From Stropharia rugosoannulata (taxonomy: Eukaryota; Basidiomycota; Agaricomycetes; Agaricales; Strophariaceae): DNA of 45,278 nucleotides. This document shows positions 1-12,296 of this stretch, one piece after another; position 1 is the first letter of the stretch; each line of letters opens with the position of its first letter. The notes below the pieces were generated by a model. It searched no databases and was not told the origin of the DNA. It was given only the letters and a program-made list of their open reading frames with translations. Where the stretch lies: contig JANCIK010000017.1 in the NCBI GenBank assembly GCA_028532985.1, positions 1-45,278 of the forward strand. The letters are read 5' to 3'. Position numbers and translations under genes: made by a program.

Positions 1-93
1 AAACCCTAAACCCTAAACCCTAAACCCTAAACCCTAAACCCTAAACCCTAAACCCTAAACCCTAAACCCTAAACCCTAAACCCTAAACCCTAA
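1..93. repeat. Telomere, 13 perfect CCCTAAA units (C-strand), chromosome left end
   Basis: The window opens with thirteen uninterrupted 7-bp units (read as AAACCCT) plus two further bases. The C-rich strand reads 5' to 3' inward from the left, so the G-rich TTTAGGG strand runs 3' toward base 1, which is the orientation expected of a true left chromosome end. No degenerate or variant telomere units are present. TTTAGGG is the Arabidopsis-type telomere, known from land plants, many green algae, coccidia, oomycetes and other protists. Only 93 bases are shown, so the real tract is probably longer and trimmed by the assembly. Confidence 0.97.
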
Positions 94-100
94 GCCCCAG
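92..100. other. Telomere-satellite junction inside the hairpin right arm
   Basis: Telomere sequence ends in CCCTAA and the next bases, GCCCCAG, are the right arm of the satellite's 17-bp quasi-palindrome (GAGCCCCAG in a complete unit). Only base 93, an A, could belong to either side, so there is at most 1 bp of overlap. The first satellite unit is therefore truncated within the hairpin and no subtelomeric spacer separates telomere from satellite. This fits telomere addition to a break in the array, although a trimmed assembly consensus could also give it. Confidence 0.8.
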
Positions 101-115
101 TTTCACGATGCTGGA

Positions 116-131
116 GCACTGTACTCAGTGC
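116..131. repeat. Dyad GCACTG-TACT-CAGTGC (representative copy)
   Basis: A 6-bp perfect inverted repeat with a TACT loop, present in every unit that carries GCACTG. Units with GCAGTG or GCAATG keep the right arm but lose one base pair. It is listed once here to represent a per-unit element. No binding protein can be inferred. Confidence 0.75.
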
Positions 132-142
132 AGACAATATTG

Positions 143-178
143 CGAAGCAAGATCACAAGTTTTGACTGTTCTGCTTCG
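143..178. repeat. Inverted pair CGAAGCA ... TGCTTCG (representative copy)
   Basis: Seven-base perfect arms at 143-149 and 172-178 are separated by 22 bases. The pair recurs in most units. Units reading GATGCAAG lose one pair in the left arm. With the GCACTG dyad and the 17-bp quasi-palindrome, it gives each 119-bp unit three possible hairpins. Confidence 0.6.
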
Positions 179-196
179 AGTACTTGGTGCACACGC

Positions 197-221
197 AACT
201 GGGGCGCGTGGAGCCCCAGTT
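197..221. repeat. Type A hairpin site (representative)
   Basis: The 17-bp core GGGGCGCGTGGAGCCCC at 201-217 is a quasi-palindrome: GGGGC pairs with GCCCC, then one G/A mismatch, one further C/G pair, and a GTG loop. In type A units flanking AACT and AGTT extend the stem to eleven potential positions with that single mismatch. From 201 to about 4,970 I read 41 sites: 27 type A, 13 type B and one perfect palindrome. CCCCAG always follows type A cores that I examined. Confidence 0.9.
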
Positions 222-674
222 TCACGATGCTGGAGCACTGTACTCAGTGCAGACAATATTGCGAAGCAAGATCACAAGTTTTGACTGTTCTGCTTCGAGT
301 ACTCGGTGCACACGCAACTGGGGCGCGTGGAGCCCCAGTTTCACGATGCTGGAGCACTGTACTCAGTGCAGACAATATTGCGAAGCAAGATCACAAGTTT
401 TGACTGTTCTGCTTGAGTACTTGGTGCACACGAGCTGGGGCCCCACGCGCCCCAATTTCACGATGCTGGAGCAGTGTACTCAGTGCAGACAATATTGCGA
501 AGCAAGATCACAAGTTTTGCCAGTTCTGCTTCGAGTACTTGGTGCACACGCAACTGGGGCGCGTGGAGCCCCAGTTTCACGATGCTGGAGCACTGTACTC
601 AGTGCAGACAATATTGCGAAGCAAGATCACAAGTTTTGACTGTTCTGCTTCGAGTACTTGGTGCACACGCAGCT

Positions 675-691
675 GGGGCTCCACGCGCCCC
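675..691. repeat. Type B hairpin site (inverted core, representative)
   Basis: The core here is GGGGCTCCACGCGCCCC, the exact reverse complement of the type A core, while the sequence on both sides stays in the same orientation as in type A units. The loop reads CAC instead of GTG and the internal mismatch becomes T/C. Type B usually follows GAAGCT or GCAGCT and precedes either CCCCAATTT or CCCCAGTTT. Exceptions exist, such as GCAACT before type B near 1151 and GAAGCT before type A near 3174. Confidence 0.92.
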
Positions 692-3530
692 AATTTCACG
701 ATGCTGGAGCAGTGTACTCAGTGCAGACAATATTGCGAATCAATATCAAAAGTTTTGCCAGTTCTGCTTCGAGTACTTGGTGCACACGCAACTGGGGCGC
801 GTGGAGCCCCAGTTTCACGATGCTGGAGCACTGTACTCAGTGCAGACAATATTGCGAAGCAAGATCACAAGTTTTGACTGTTCTGCTTCGAATACTTGGT
901 GCACTCGCAGCTGGGGCTCCACGCGCCCCAATTTCACGATGCTGGAGCAGTGTACTCAGTGCAGACAATATTGCGAAGCAAGATCACAAGTTTTGCATGT
1001 TCTGCTTCGAGTACTTGGTGCACTCGCAGCTGGGGCGCGTGGAGCCCCAGTTTCACGATGCTGGAGCACTGTACTCAGTGCTGACAATATTGCGATGCAA
1101 GATCACAAGTTTTGACTGTTCTGCTTCGAGTACTTGGTGCACACGCAACTGGGGCTCCACGCGCCCCAGTTTCACGATGCTGGAGCAATGTACTCAGTGC
1201 AGACAATATTGCGAAGCAAGATCACAAGTTTTGCCAGTTCTGCTTCGAGTACTTGGTGCACACGCAACTGGGGCGCGTGGAGCCCCAGTTTCACGATGCT
1301 GGAGCACTGTACTCAGTGCAGACAATATTGCGAAGCAAGATCACAAGTTTTGACTGTTCTGCTTCGAGTACTTGGTGCACACGAAGCTGGGGCTCCACGC
1401 GCCCCAATTTCACGATGCTGGAGCAGTGTACTCAGTGCAGACAATATTGCGAAGCAAGATCACAAGTTTTGCATGTTCTGCTTCGAGTACTTGGTGCACT
1501 CGCAGCTGGGGCGCGTGGAGCCCCAGTTTCACGATGCTGGAGCAGTGTACTCAGTGCAGACAATATTGCGAAGCAAGATCACAAGTTTTGACTGTTCTGC
1601 TTCGAGTACTCGGTGCACACGCAACTGGGGCGCGTGGAGCCCCAGTTTCACGATGCTGGAGCACTGTACTCAGTGCAGACAATATTGCGAAGCAAGATCA
1701 CAAGTTTTGAGTGTTCTGCTTCGAGTACTCGGTGCACACGCAACTGGGGCGCGTGGAGCCCCAGTTTCACGATGCTGGAGCACTGTACTCAGTGCAGACA
1801 ATATTGCGAAGCAAGATCACAAGTTTTGCATGTTCTGCTTCGAGTACTTGGTGCACTCGCAGCTGGGGCGCGTGGAGCCCCAGTTTCACGATGCTGGAGC
1901 AGTGTACTCAGTGCAGACAATATTGCGAAGCAAGATCACAAGTTTTGACTGTTCTGCTTCGAGTACTCGGTGCACACGCAACTGGGGCGCGTGGAGCCCC
2001 AGTTTCACGATGCTGGAGCACTGTACTCAGTGCAGACAATATTGCGAAGCAAGATCACAAGTTTTGACTGTTCTGCTTCGAGTACTCGGTGCACACGCAA
2101 CTGGGGCGCGTGGAGCCCCAGTTTCACGATGCTGGAGCACTGTACTCAGTGCTGACAATATTGCGAAGCAAGATCACAAGTTTTGCATGTTCTGCTTCGA
2201 GTACTTGGTGCACTCGCAGCTGGGGCGCGTGGAGCCCCAGTTTCACGATGCTGGAGCACTGTACTCAGTGCAGACAATATTGCGAAGCAAGATCACAAGT
2301 TTTGACTGTTCTGCTTCGAGTACTCGGTGCACACGCAACTGGGGCGCGTGGAGCCCCAGTTTCACGATGCTGGAGCACTGTACTCAGTGCAGACAATATT
2401 GCGAAGCAAGATCACAAGTTTTGACTGTTCTGCTTCGAGTACTCGGTGCACACGCAACTGGGGCGCGTGGAGCCCCAGTTTCACGATGCTGGAGCACTGT
2501 ACTCAGTGCAGACAATATTGCGAAGCAAGATCACAAGTTTTGACTGTTCTGCTTCGAGTACTCGGTGCACACGCAACTGGGGCGCGTGGAGCCCCAGTTT
2601 CACGATGCTGGAGCACTGTACTCAGTGCTGACAATATTGCGATGCAAGATCACAAGTTTTGACTGTTCTGCTTCGAGTACTCGGTGCACACGCAACTGGG
2701 GCGCGTGGAGCCCCAGTTTCACGATGCTGGAGCACTGTACTCAGTGCAGACAATATTGCGAAGCAAGATCACAAGTTTTGACTGTTCTGCTTCGAGTACT
2801 TGGTGCACACGAAGCTGGGGCTCCACGCGCCCCAATTTCACGAAGCTGGAGCAATGTACTCAGTGCAGACAATATTGCGAAGCAGGATCACAAGTTTTGA
2901 GTGTTCTGCTTCGAGTACTCGGTGCACACGCAACTGGGGCGCGTGGAGCCCCAGTTTCACGATGCTGGAGCACTGTACTCAGTGCAGACAATATTGCGAA
3001 GCAAGTTCACAAGTTTTGCCAGTTCTGCTTCGAGTACTTGGTGCACACGAAGCTGGGGCTCCACGCGCCCCAGTTTCACGATGCTGGAGCAGTGTACTCA
3101 GTGCTGCCAATATTGCGAAGCAAGATCACAAGTTTTGACTGTTCTGCTTCGAGTACTTGGTGCACACGAAGCTGGGGCGCGTGGAGCCCCAGTTTCACGA
3201 TGCTGGAGCACTGTACTCAGTGCAGACAATATTGCGATGCAAGATCACAAGTTTTGACTGTTCTGCTTCGAGTACTCGGTGCACACGCAACTGGGGCGCG
3301 TGGAGCCCCAGTTTCACGATGCTGGAGCACTGTACTCAGTGCAGACAATATTGCGAAGCAAGATCACAAGTTTTGCCAGTTCTGCTTCGAGTACTTGGTG
3401 CACACGAAGCTGGGGCTCCACGCGCCCCAATTTCACGAAGCTGGAGCAATGTACTCAGTGCAGACAATATTGCGAAGCAGGATCACAAGTTTTGAGTGTT
3501 CTGCTTCGAGTACTAGGTGCACACGCAACA

Positions 3531-3547
3531 GGGGCGCGAGGCGCCCC
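3531..3547. repeat. Perfected hairpin: arms GGGGCGC/GCGCCCC, loop GAG
   Basis: At the usual hairpin site this unit reads GGGGCGCGAGGCGCCCC, a 7-bp perfect inverted repeat around a 3-base loop. Compared with type A, the right arm has been matched to the left arm (GAGCCCC became GCGCCCC). This is the outcome expected when one arm of a quasi-palindrome is used as template to rewrite the other. Confidence 0.85.
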
Positions 3548-5175
3548 AGTTTCACGATGCTGGAGCACTGTACTCAGTGCAGACAATATTGCGAAGCAAG
3601 TTCACAAGTTTTTACAGTACTGCTTCGAGTACTTGGTGCACACGGCGGGGGCTCCACGCGCCCCAGTTTCACGATGCTGGAGCAGTGTACTCAGTGCTGC
3701 CAATATTGCGAAGCAAGATCACAAGTTTTGACTGTTCTGCTTCGAGTACTTGGTGCACACGAAGCTGGGGCGCGTGGAGCCCCAGTTTCACGATGCTGGA
3801 GCACTGTACTCAGTGCAGACAATATTGCGATGCAAGATCACAAGTTTTGACTGTTCTGCTTCGAGTACTCGGTGCACACGCAACTGGGGCGCGTGGAGCC
3901 CCAGTTTCACGATGCTGGAGCACTGTACTCAGTGCAGACAATATTGCGAAGCAAGATCACAAGTTTTGACTGTTCTGCTTCGAGTACTCGGTGCACACGC
4001 AACTGGGGCGCGTGGAGCCCCAGTTTCACGATGCTGGAGCACTGTACTCAGTGCTGACAATATTGCGATGCAAGATCACAAGTTTTGACTGTTCTGCTTC
4101 GAGTACTCGGTGCACACGCAACTGGGGCGCGTGGAGCCCCAGTTTCACGATGCTGGAGCACTGTACTCAGTGCAGACAATATTGCGAAGCAAGATCACAA
4201 GTTTTGACTGTTCTGCTTCGAGTACTTGGTGCACACGAAGCTGGGGCTCCACGCGCCCCAATTTCACGATGCTGGAGCAGTGTACTCAGTGCAGACAATA
4301 TTGCGAAGCAAGATCACAAGTTTTGCATGTTCTGCTTCGAGTACTTGGTGCACTCGCAGCTGGGGCGCGTGGAGCCCCAGTTTCACGATGCTGGAGCAGT
4401 GTACTCAGTGCAGACAATATTGCGAAGCAAGATCACAAGTTTTGACTGTTCTGCTTCGAGTACTCGGTGCACACGCAACTGGGGCGCGTGGAGCCCCAGT
4501 TTCACGATGCTGGAGCACTGTACTCAGTGCAGACAATATTGCGAAGCAAGATCACAAGTTTTGCCAGTTCTGCTTCGAGTACTTGGTGCACACGAAGCTG
4601 GGGCTCCACGCGCCCCAATTTCACGAAGCTGGAGCAATGTACTCAGTGCAGACAATATTGCGAAGCAGGATCACAAGTTTTGAGTGTTCTGCTTCGAGTA
4701 CTCGGTGCACACGCAACTGGGGCGCGTGGAGCCCCAGTTTCACGATGCTGGAGCACTGTACTCAGTGCAGACAATATTGCGAAGCAAGATCACAAGTTTT
4801 GCCAGTTCTGCTTCGAGTACTTGGTGCACTCGCAGCTGGGGCTCCACGCCCCACGTTCACGATGCTGGAGCACTGTACTCAGTGCAGACAATATTGCGAA
4901 GCAAGATCACAAGTTTTGACTGTTCTGCTTCGAGTACTTGGTGCACACGCAACTGGGGCTCCACGCGCCCCAGTTTCACGATGCTGGAGCACTGTACTCA
5001 GTGCTGACAATATTGCGATGCAAGATCACAAGTTTTGACTGTTCTGCTTCGAGTACTTGGTGCACACGAAGCTGGGGCTCCACGCGCCCCAATTTCACGA
5101 TGCTGGAGCAGTGTACTCAGTGCTGCCAATATTGCGAAGCAAGATCACAAGTTTTGACTGTTCTGCTTCGAGTAC

Positions 5176-8100
5176 TTGGTGCACACGAAGCTGGGGCGCG
5201 TGGAGCCCCAGTTTCACGATGCTGGAGCACTGTACTCAGTGCAGACAATATTGCGATGCAAGATCACAAGTTTTGACTGTTCTGCTTCGAGTACTCGGTG
5301 CACACGCAACTGGGGCGCGTGGAGCCCCAGTTTCACGATGCTGGAGCACTGTACTCAGTGCAGACAATATTGCGAAGCAAGATCACAAGTTTTGCATGTT
5401 CTGCTTCGAGTACTTGGTGCACTCGCAGCTGGGGCGCGTGGAGCCCCAGTTTCACGATGCTGGAGCAGTGTACTCAGTGCAGACAATATTGCGAAGCAAG
5501 ATCACAAGTTTTGACTGTTCTGCTTCGAGTACTCGGTGCACACGCAACTGGGGCGCGTGGAGCCCCAGTTTCACGATGCTGGAGCACTGTACTCAGTGCA
5601 GACAATATTGCGAAGCAAGATCACAAGTTTTGCCAGTTCTGCTTCGAGTACTTGGTGCACACGAAGCTGGGGCTCCACGCGCCCCAATTTCACGAAGCTG
5701 GAGCAATGTACTCAGTGCAGACAATATTGCGAAGCAGGATCACAAGTTTTGAGTGTTCTGCTTCGAGTACTCGGTGCACACGCAACTGGGGCGCGTGGAG
5801 CCCCAGTTTCACGATGCTGGAGCACTGTACTCAGTGCAGACAATATTGCGAAGCAAGATCACAAGTTTTGCCAGTTCTGCTTCGAGTACTTGGTGCACTC
5901 GCAGCTGGGGCTCCACGCGCCCCAATTTCACGATGCTGGAGCACTGTACTCAGTGCAGACAATATTGCGAAGCAAGATCACAAGTTTTGACTGTTCTGCT
6001 TCGAGTACTTGGTGCACACGCAACTGGGGCTCCACGCGCCCCAGTTTCACGATGCTGGAGCACTGTACTCAGTGCAGACAATATTGCGATGCAAGATCAC
6101 AAGTTTTGACTGTTCTGCTTCGAGTACTCGGTGCACACGCAACTGGGGCGCGTGGAGCCCCAGTTTCACGATGCTGGAGCACTGTACTCAGTGCAGACAA
6201 TATTGCGAAGCAAGATCACAAGTTTTGCCAGTTCTGCTTCGAGTACTTGGTGCACACGAAGCTGGGGCTCCACGCGCCCCAATTTCACGAAGCTGGAGCA
6301 ATGTACTCAGTGCAGACAATATTGCGAAGCAGGATCACAAGTTTTGAGTGTTCTGCTTCGAGTACTCGGTGCACACGCAACTGGGGCGCGTGGAGCCCCA
6401 GTTTCACGATGCTGGAGCACTGTACTCAGTGCAGACAATATTGCGAAGCAAGTTCACAAGTTTTGCCAGTTCTGCTTCGAGTACTTGGTGCACACGAAGC
6501 TGGGGCTCCACGCGCCCCAGTTTCACGATGCTGGAGCAGTGTACTCAGTGCTGCCAATATTGCGAAGCAAGATCACAAGTTTTGACTGTTCTGCTTCGAG
6601 TACTTGGTGCACACGACGCTGGGGCGCGTGGAGCCCCAGTTTCACGATGCTGGAGCACTGTACTCAGTGCAGACAATATTGCGATGCAAGATCACAAGTT
6701 TTGACTGTTCTGCTTCGAGTACTCGGTGCACACGCAACTGGGGCGCGTGGAGCCCCAGTTTCACGATGCTGGAGCACTGTACTCAGTGCAGACAATATTG
6801 CGAAGCAAGATCACAAGTTTTGCCAGTTCTGCTTCGAGAACTGGGTGCACACGCTGCTGGGGCTCCTCGCGCCCCAATTTCACGAAGCTGGAGCAATGTA
6901 CTCAGTGCAGACAATATTGCGAAGCAGGATCACAAGTTTTGAGTGTTCTGCTTCGAGTACTGGTGCACACGCAACTGGGGCGCGTGGAGCCCCAGTTTCA
7001 CGATGCTGGAGCACTGTACTCAGTGCAGACAATATTGCGAAGCAAGATCACAAGTTTTGCCAGTTCTGCTTCGAGTACTTGGTGCACTCGCAGCTGGGGC
7101 TCCACGCGCCCCAATTTCACGATGCTGGAGCACTGTACTCAGTGCAGACAATATTGCGAAGCAAGATCACAAGTTTTGACTGTTCTGCTTCGAGTACTTG
7201 GTGCACACGCAACTGGGGCTCCACGCGCCCCAGTTTCACGATGCTGGAGCACTGTACTCAGTGCTGACAATATTGCGATGCAAGATCACAAGTTTTGACT
7301 GTTCTGCTTCGAGTACGTGGTGCACACGATGCTGGGGCTCCACGCGCCCCAATTTCTCGATGCTGGAGCTGTGTACTCAGTGCTGGCAATATTGCGACGC
7401 AACATCACATTTTTTGACTGTTCTGCTTCGCCTACTTTGTGCCCTCACTGCTGGGGCGCGTGGAGCCCCAGTTTCACGATGCTGGAGCACTGTACTCAGT
7501 GCAGACAATATTGCGATGCAAGATCACAAGTTTTGACTGTTCTGCTTCGAGTACTCGGTGCACACGCAACTGGGGCGCGTGGAGCCCCAGTTTCACGATG
7601 CTGGAGCACTGTACTCAGTGCAGACAATATTGCGAAGCAAGATCACAAGTTTTGCATGTTCTGCTTCGAGTACTTGGTGCACTCGCAGCTGGGGCGCGTG
7701 GAGCCCCAGTTTCACGATGCTGGAGCAGTGTACTCAGTGCAGACAATATTGCGAAGCAAGATCACAAGTTTTGACTGTTCTGCTTCGAGTACTCGGTGCA
7801 CACGCAACTGGGGCGCGTGGAGCCCCAGTTTCACGATGCTGGAGCACTGTACTCAGTGCAGACAATATTGCGAAGCAAGATCACAAGTTTTGCCAGTTCT
7901 GCTTCGAGTACTTGGTGCACACGAAGCTGGGGCTCCACGCGCCCCAATTTCACGAAGCTGGAGCAATGTACTCAGTGCAGACAATATTGCGAAGCAGGAT
8001 CACAAGTTTTGAGTGTTCTGCTTCGAGTACTAGGTGCACACGCAACTGGGGCGCGTGGAGCCCCAGTTTCACGATGCTGGAGCACTGTACTCAGTGCAGA

Positions 8101-9321
8101 CAATATTGCGAAGCAAGATCACAAGTTTTGCCAGTTCTGCTTCGAGTACTTGGTGCACTCGCAGCTGGGGCTCCACGCGCCCCAATTTCACGATGCTGGA
8201 GCACTGTACTCAGTGCAGACAATATTGCGAAGCAAGATCACAAGTTTTGACTGTTCTGCTTCGAGTACTTGGTGCACACGCAACTGGGGCTCCACGCGCC
8301 CCAGTTTCACGATGCTGGAGCACTGTACTCAGTGCTGACAATATTGCGATGCAAGATCACAAGTTTTGACTGTTCTGCTTCGAGTACTTGGTGCACACGA
8401 AGCTGGGGCTCCACGCGCCCCAATTTCACGATGCTGGAGCAGTGTACTCAGTGCTGCCAATATTGCGAAGCAAGATCACAAGTTTTGACTGTTCTGCTTC
8501 GAGTACTTGGTGCACACGAAGCTGGGGCGCGTGGAGCCCCAGTTTCACGATGCTGGAGCACTGTACTCAGTGCAGACAATATTGCGAAGCAAGATCACAA
8601 GTTTTGCATGTTCTGCTTCGAGTACTTGGTGCACTCGCAGCTGGGGCGCGTGGAGCCCCAGTTTCACGATGCTGGAGCAGTGTACTCAGTGCAGACAATA
8701 TTGCGAAGCAAGATCACAAGTTTTGACTGTTCTGCTTCGAGTACTCGGTGCACACGCAACTGGGGCGCGTGGAGCCCCAGTTTCACGATGCTGGAGCACT
8801 GTACTCAGTGCAGACAATATTGCGAAGCAAGATCACAAGTTTTGCCAGTTCTGCTTCGAGTACTTGGTGCACACGAAGCTGGGGCTCCACGCGCCCCAAT
8901 TTCACGAAGCTGGAGCAATGTACTCAGTGCAGACAATATTGCGAAGCAGGATCACAAGTTTTGAGTGTTCTGCTTCGAGTACTCGGTGCACACGCAACTG
9001 GGGCGCGTGGAGCCCCAGTTTCACGATGCTGGAGCACTGTACTCAGTGCAGACAATATTGCGAAGCAAGATCACAAGTTTTGCCAGTTCTGCTTCGAGTA
9101 CTTGGTGCACTCGCAGCTGGGGCTCCACGCGCCCCAATTTCACGATGCTGGAGCACTGTACTCAGTGCAGACAATATTGCGAAGCAAGATCACAAGTTTT
9201 GACTGTTCTGCTTCGAGTACTTGGTGCACACGCAACTGGGGCTCCACGCGCCCCAGTTTCACGATGCTGGAGCAGTGTACTCAGTGCTGACAATATTGCG
9301 ATGCAAGATCACAAGTTTTGA
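5176..9321. repeat. Internal duplications with ~2,261-bp and 952-bp offsets
   Basis: A series of distinguishable units recurs in the same order at about 5.2-6.1 kb, 7.45-8.35 kb and 8.5-9.3 kb. The marker TTTTGCATG followed by GGTGCACTCGCAGCT and a type A core occurs near 5394, 7655 and 8607. The offsets, 2,261 (19 units) and 952 (8 units), are whole multiples of 119. An odd unit with many substitutions near 7315-7450 (reading CGTGGTGC, CAACATCAC, CGCCTACTTTG) interrupts the series. This is the signature of unequal exchange of multi-unit blocks. Confidence 0.75.
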
Positions 9322-12296
9322 CTGTTCTGCTTCGAGTACTCGGTGCACACGCAACTGGGGCGCGTGGAGCCCCAGTTTCACGATGCTGGAGCACTGTACT
9401 CAGTGCAGACAATATTGCGAAGCAAGATCACAAGTTTTGACTGTTCTGCTTCGAGTACTTGGTGCACACGAAGCTGGGGCTCCACGCGCCCCAATTTCAC
9501 GATGCTGGAGCAATGTACTCAGTGCAGACAATATTGCGATGCAAGATCACAAGTTTTGACTGTTCTGCTTCGAGTACTTGGTGCACACGCAACTGGGGCG
9601 CGTGGAGCCCCAGTTTCACGATGCTGGAGCACTGTACTCAGTGCAGACAATATTGCGAAGCAAGTTCACAAGTTTTGACTGTTCTGCTTCGAGTACTTGG
9701 TGCACTCGCAGCTGGGGCGCGTGGAGCCCCAGTTTCACGATGCTGGAGCACTGTACTCAGTGCAGACAATATTGCGAAGCAAGATCACAAGTTTTGACTG
9801 TTCTGCTTCGAGTACTTGGTGCACACGCAACTGGGGCGCGTGGAGCCCCAGTTTCACGATGCTGGAGCACTGTACTCAGTGCAGACAATATTGCGAAGCA
9901 AGATCACAAGTTTTGCCAGTTCTGCTTCGAGTACTTGGTGCACTCGCAGCTGGGGCTCCACGCGCCCCAATTTCACGATGCTGGAGCACTGTACTCAGTG
10001 CAGACAATATTGCGAAGCAAGATCACAAGTTTTGACTGTTCTGCTTCGAGTACTTGGTGCACACGCAACTGGGGCTCCACGCGCCCCAGTTTCACGATGC
10101 TGGAGCACTGTACTCAGTGCAGACAATATTGCGAAGCAAGTTCACAAGTTTTGACTGTTCTGCTTCGAGTACTTGGTGCACTCGCAGCTGGGGCTCCACG
10201 CGCCCCAATTTCACGAAGCTGGAGCAATGTACTCAGTGCTGCCAATATTGCGAAGCAAGTTCACAAGTTTTGACTGTTCTGCTTCGAGTACTTGGTGCAC
10301 ACGAAGCTGGGGCTCCACGCGCCCCAGTTTCACGATGCTGGAGCACTGTACTCAGTGCAGACAATATTGCGAAGCAAGATCACAAGTTTTGCCAGTTCTG
10401 CTTCGAGTACTCGGTGCACACGCAACTGGGGCGCGTGGAGCCCCAGTTTCACGATGCTGGAGCACTGTACTCAGTGCAGACAATATTGCGAAGCAAGATC
10501 ACAAGTTTTGACTGTTCTGCTTCGAGTACTTGGTGCACACGCAACTGGGGCGCGTGGAGCCCCAGTTTCACGATGCTGGAGCACTGTACTCAGTGCAGAC
10601 AATATTGCGAAGCAAGATCACAAGTTTTGACTGTTCTGCTTCGAGTACTTGGTGCACACGCAACTGGGGCGCGTGGAGCCCCAGTTTCACGATGCTGGAG
10701 CACTGTACTCAGTGCAGACAATATTGCGAAGCAAGTTCACAAGTTTTGACTGTTCTGCTTCGAGTACTTGGTGCACTCGCAGCTGGGGCTCCACGCGCCC
10801 CAATTTCACGAAGCTGGAGCAATGTACTCAGTGCTGCCAATATTGCGAAGCAAGTTCACAAGTTTTGACTGTTCTGCTTCGAGTACTTGGTGCACACGAA
10901 GCTGGGGCTCCACGCGCCCCAGTTTCACGATGCTGGAGCAGTGTACTCAGTGCTGCCAATATTGCGAAGCAAGATCACAAGTTTTGCATGTTCTGCTTCG
11001 AGTACTTGGTGCACTCGCAGCTGGGGCGCGTGGAGCCCCAGTTTCACGATGCTGGAGCAGTGTACTCAGTGCAGACAATATTGCGAAGCAAGATCACAAG
11101 TTTTGACTGTTCTGCTTCGAGTACTCGGTGCACACGCAACTGGGGCGCGTGGAGCCCCAGTTTCACGATGCTGGAGCACTGTACTCAGTGCAGACAATAT
11201 TGCGAAGCAAGATCACAAGTTTTGACTGTTCTGCTTCGAGTACTTGGTGCACACGCAACTGGGGCGCGTGGAGCCCCAGTTTCACGATGCTGGAGCACTG
11301 TACTCAGTGCAGACAATATTGCGAAGCAAGATCACAAGTTTTGACTGTTCTGCTTCGAGTACTTGGTGCACACGAAGCTGGGGCTCCACGCGCCCCAATT
11401 TCACGAAGCTGGAGCAATGTACTCAGTGCAGACAATATTGCGAAGCAGGATCACAAGTTTTGAGTGTTCTGCTTCGAGTACTGGGTGCACACGCAACTGG
11501 GGCGCGTGGAGCCCCAGTTTCACGATGCTGGAGCACTGTACCCAGTGCTGACAATATTGCGATGCAAGATCACAAGTTTTGACTGTTCTGCTTCGAGTAC
11601 TTGGTGCACACGAAGCTGGGGCTCCACGCGCCCCAATTTCACGATGCTGGAGCAGTGTACTCAGTGCAGACAATATTGCGAAGCAAGATCACAAGTTTTG
11701 CCAGTTCTGCTTCGAGTACTTGGTGCACACGCAACTGGGGCGCGTGGAGCCCCAGTTTCACGATGCTGGAGCACTGTACTCAGTGCAGACAATATTGCGA
11801 AGCAAGTTCACAAGTTTTGACTGTTCTGCTTCGAGTACTTGGTGCACACGAAGCTGGGGCTCCACGCGCCCCAGTTTCACGATGCTGGAGCAGTGTACTC
11901 AGTGCTGCCAATATTGCGAAGCAAGTTCACAAGTTTTGACTGTTCTGCTTCGAGTACTTGGTGCACACGAAGCTGGGGCTCCACGCGCCCCAATTTCACG
12001 AAGCTGGAGCAATGTACTCAGTGCAGACAATATTGCGAAGCAGGATCACAAGTTTTGAGTGTTCTGCTTCGAGTACTTGGTGCACACGCAACTGGGGCGC
12101 GTGGAGCCCCAGTTCCACGATGCTGGAGCACTGTACTCAGTGCAGACAATATTGCGAAGCAAGATCACAAGTTTTGACTGTTCTGCTTCGAGTACTTGGT
12201 GCACACGAAGCTGGGGCTCCACGCGCCCCAATTTCACGAAGCTGGAGCAATGTACTCAGTGCAGACAATATTGCGAAGCAGGATCACAAGTTTTGA

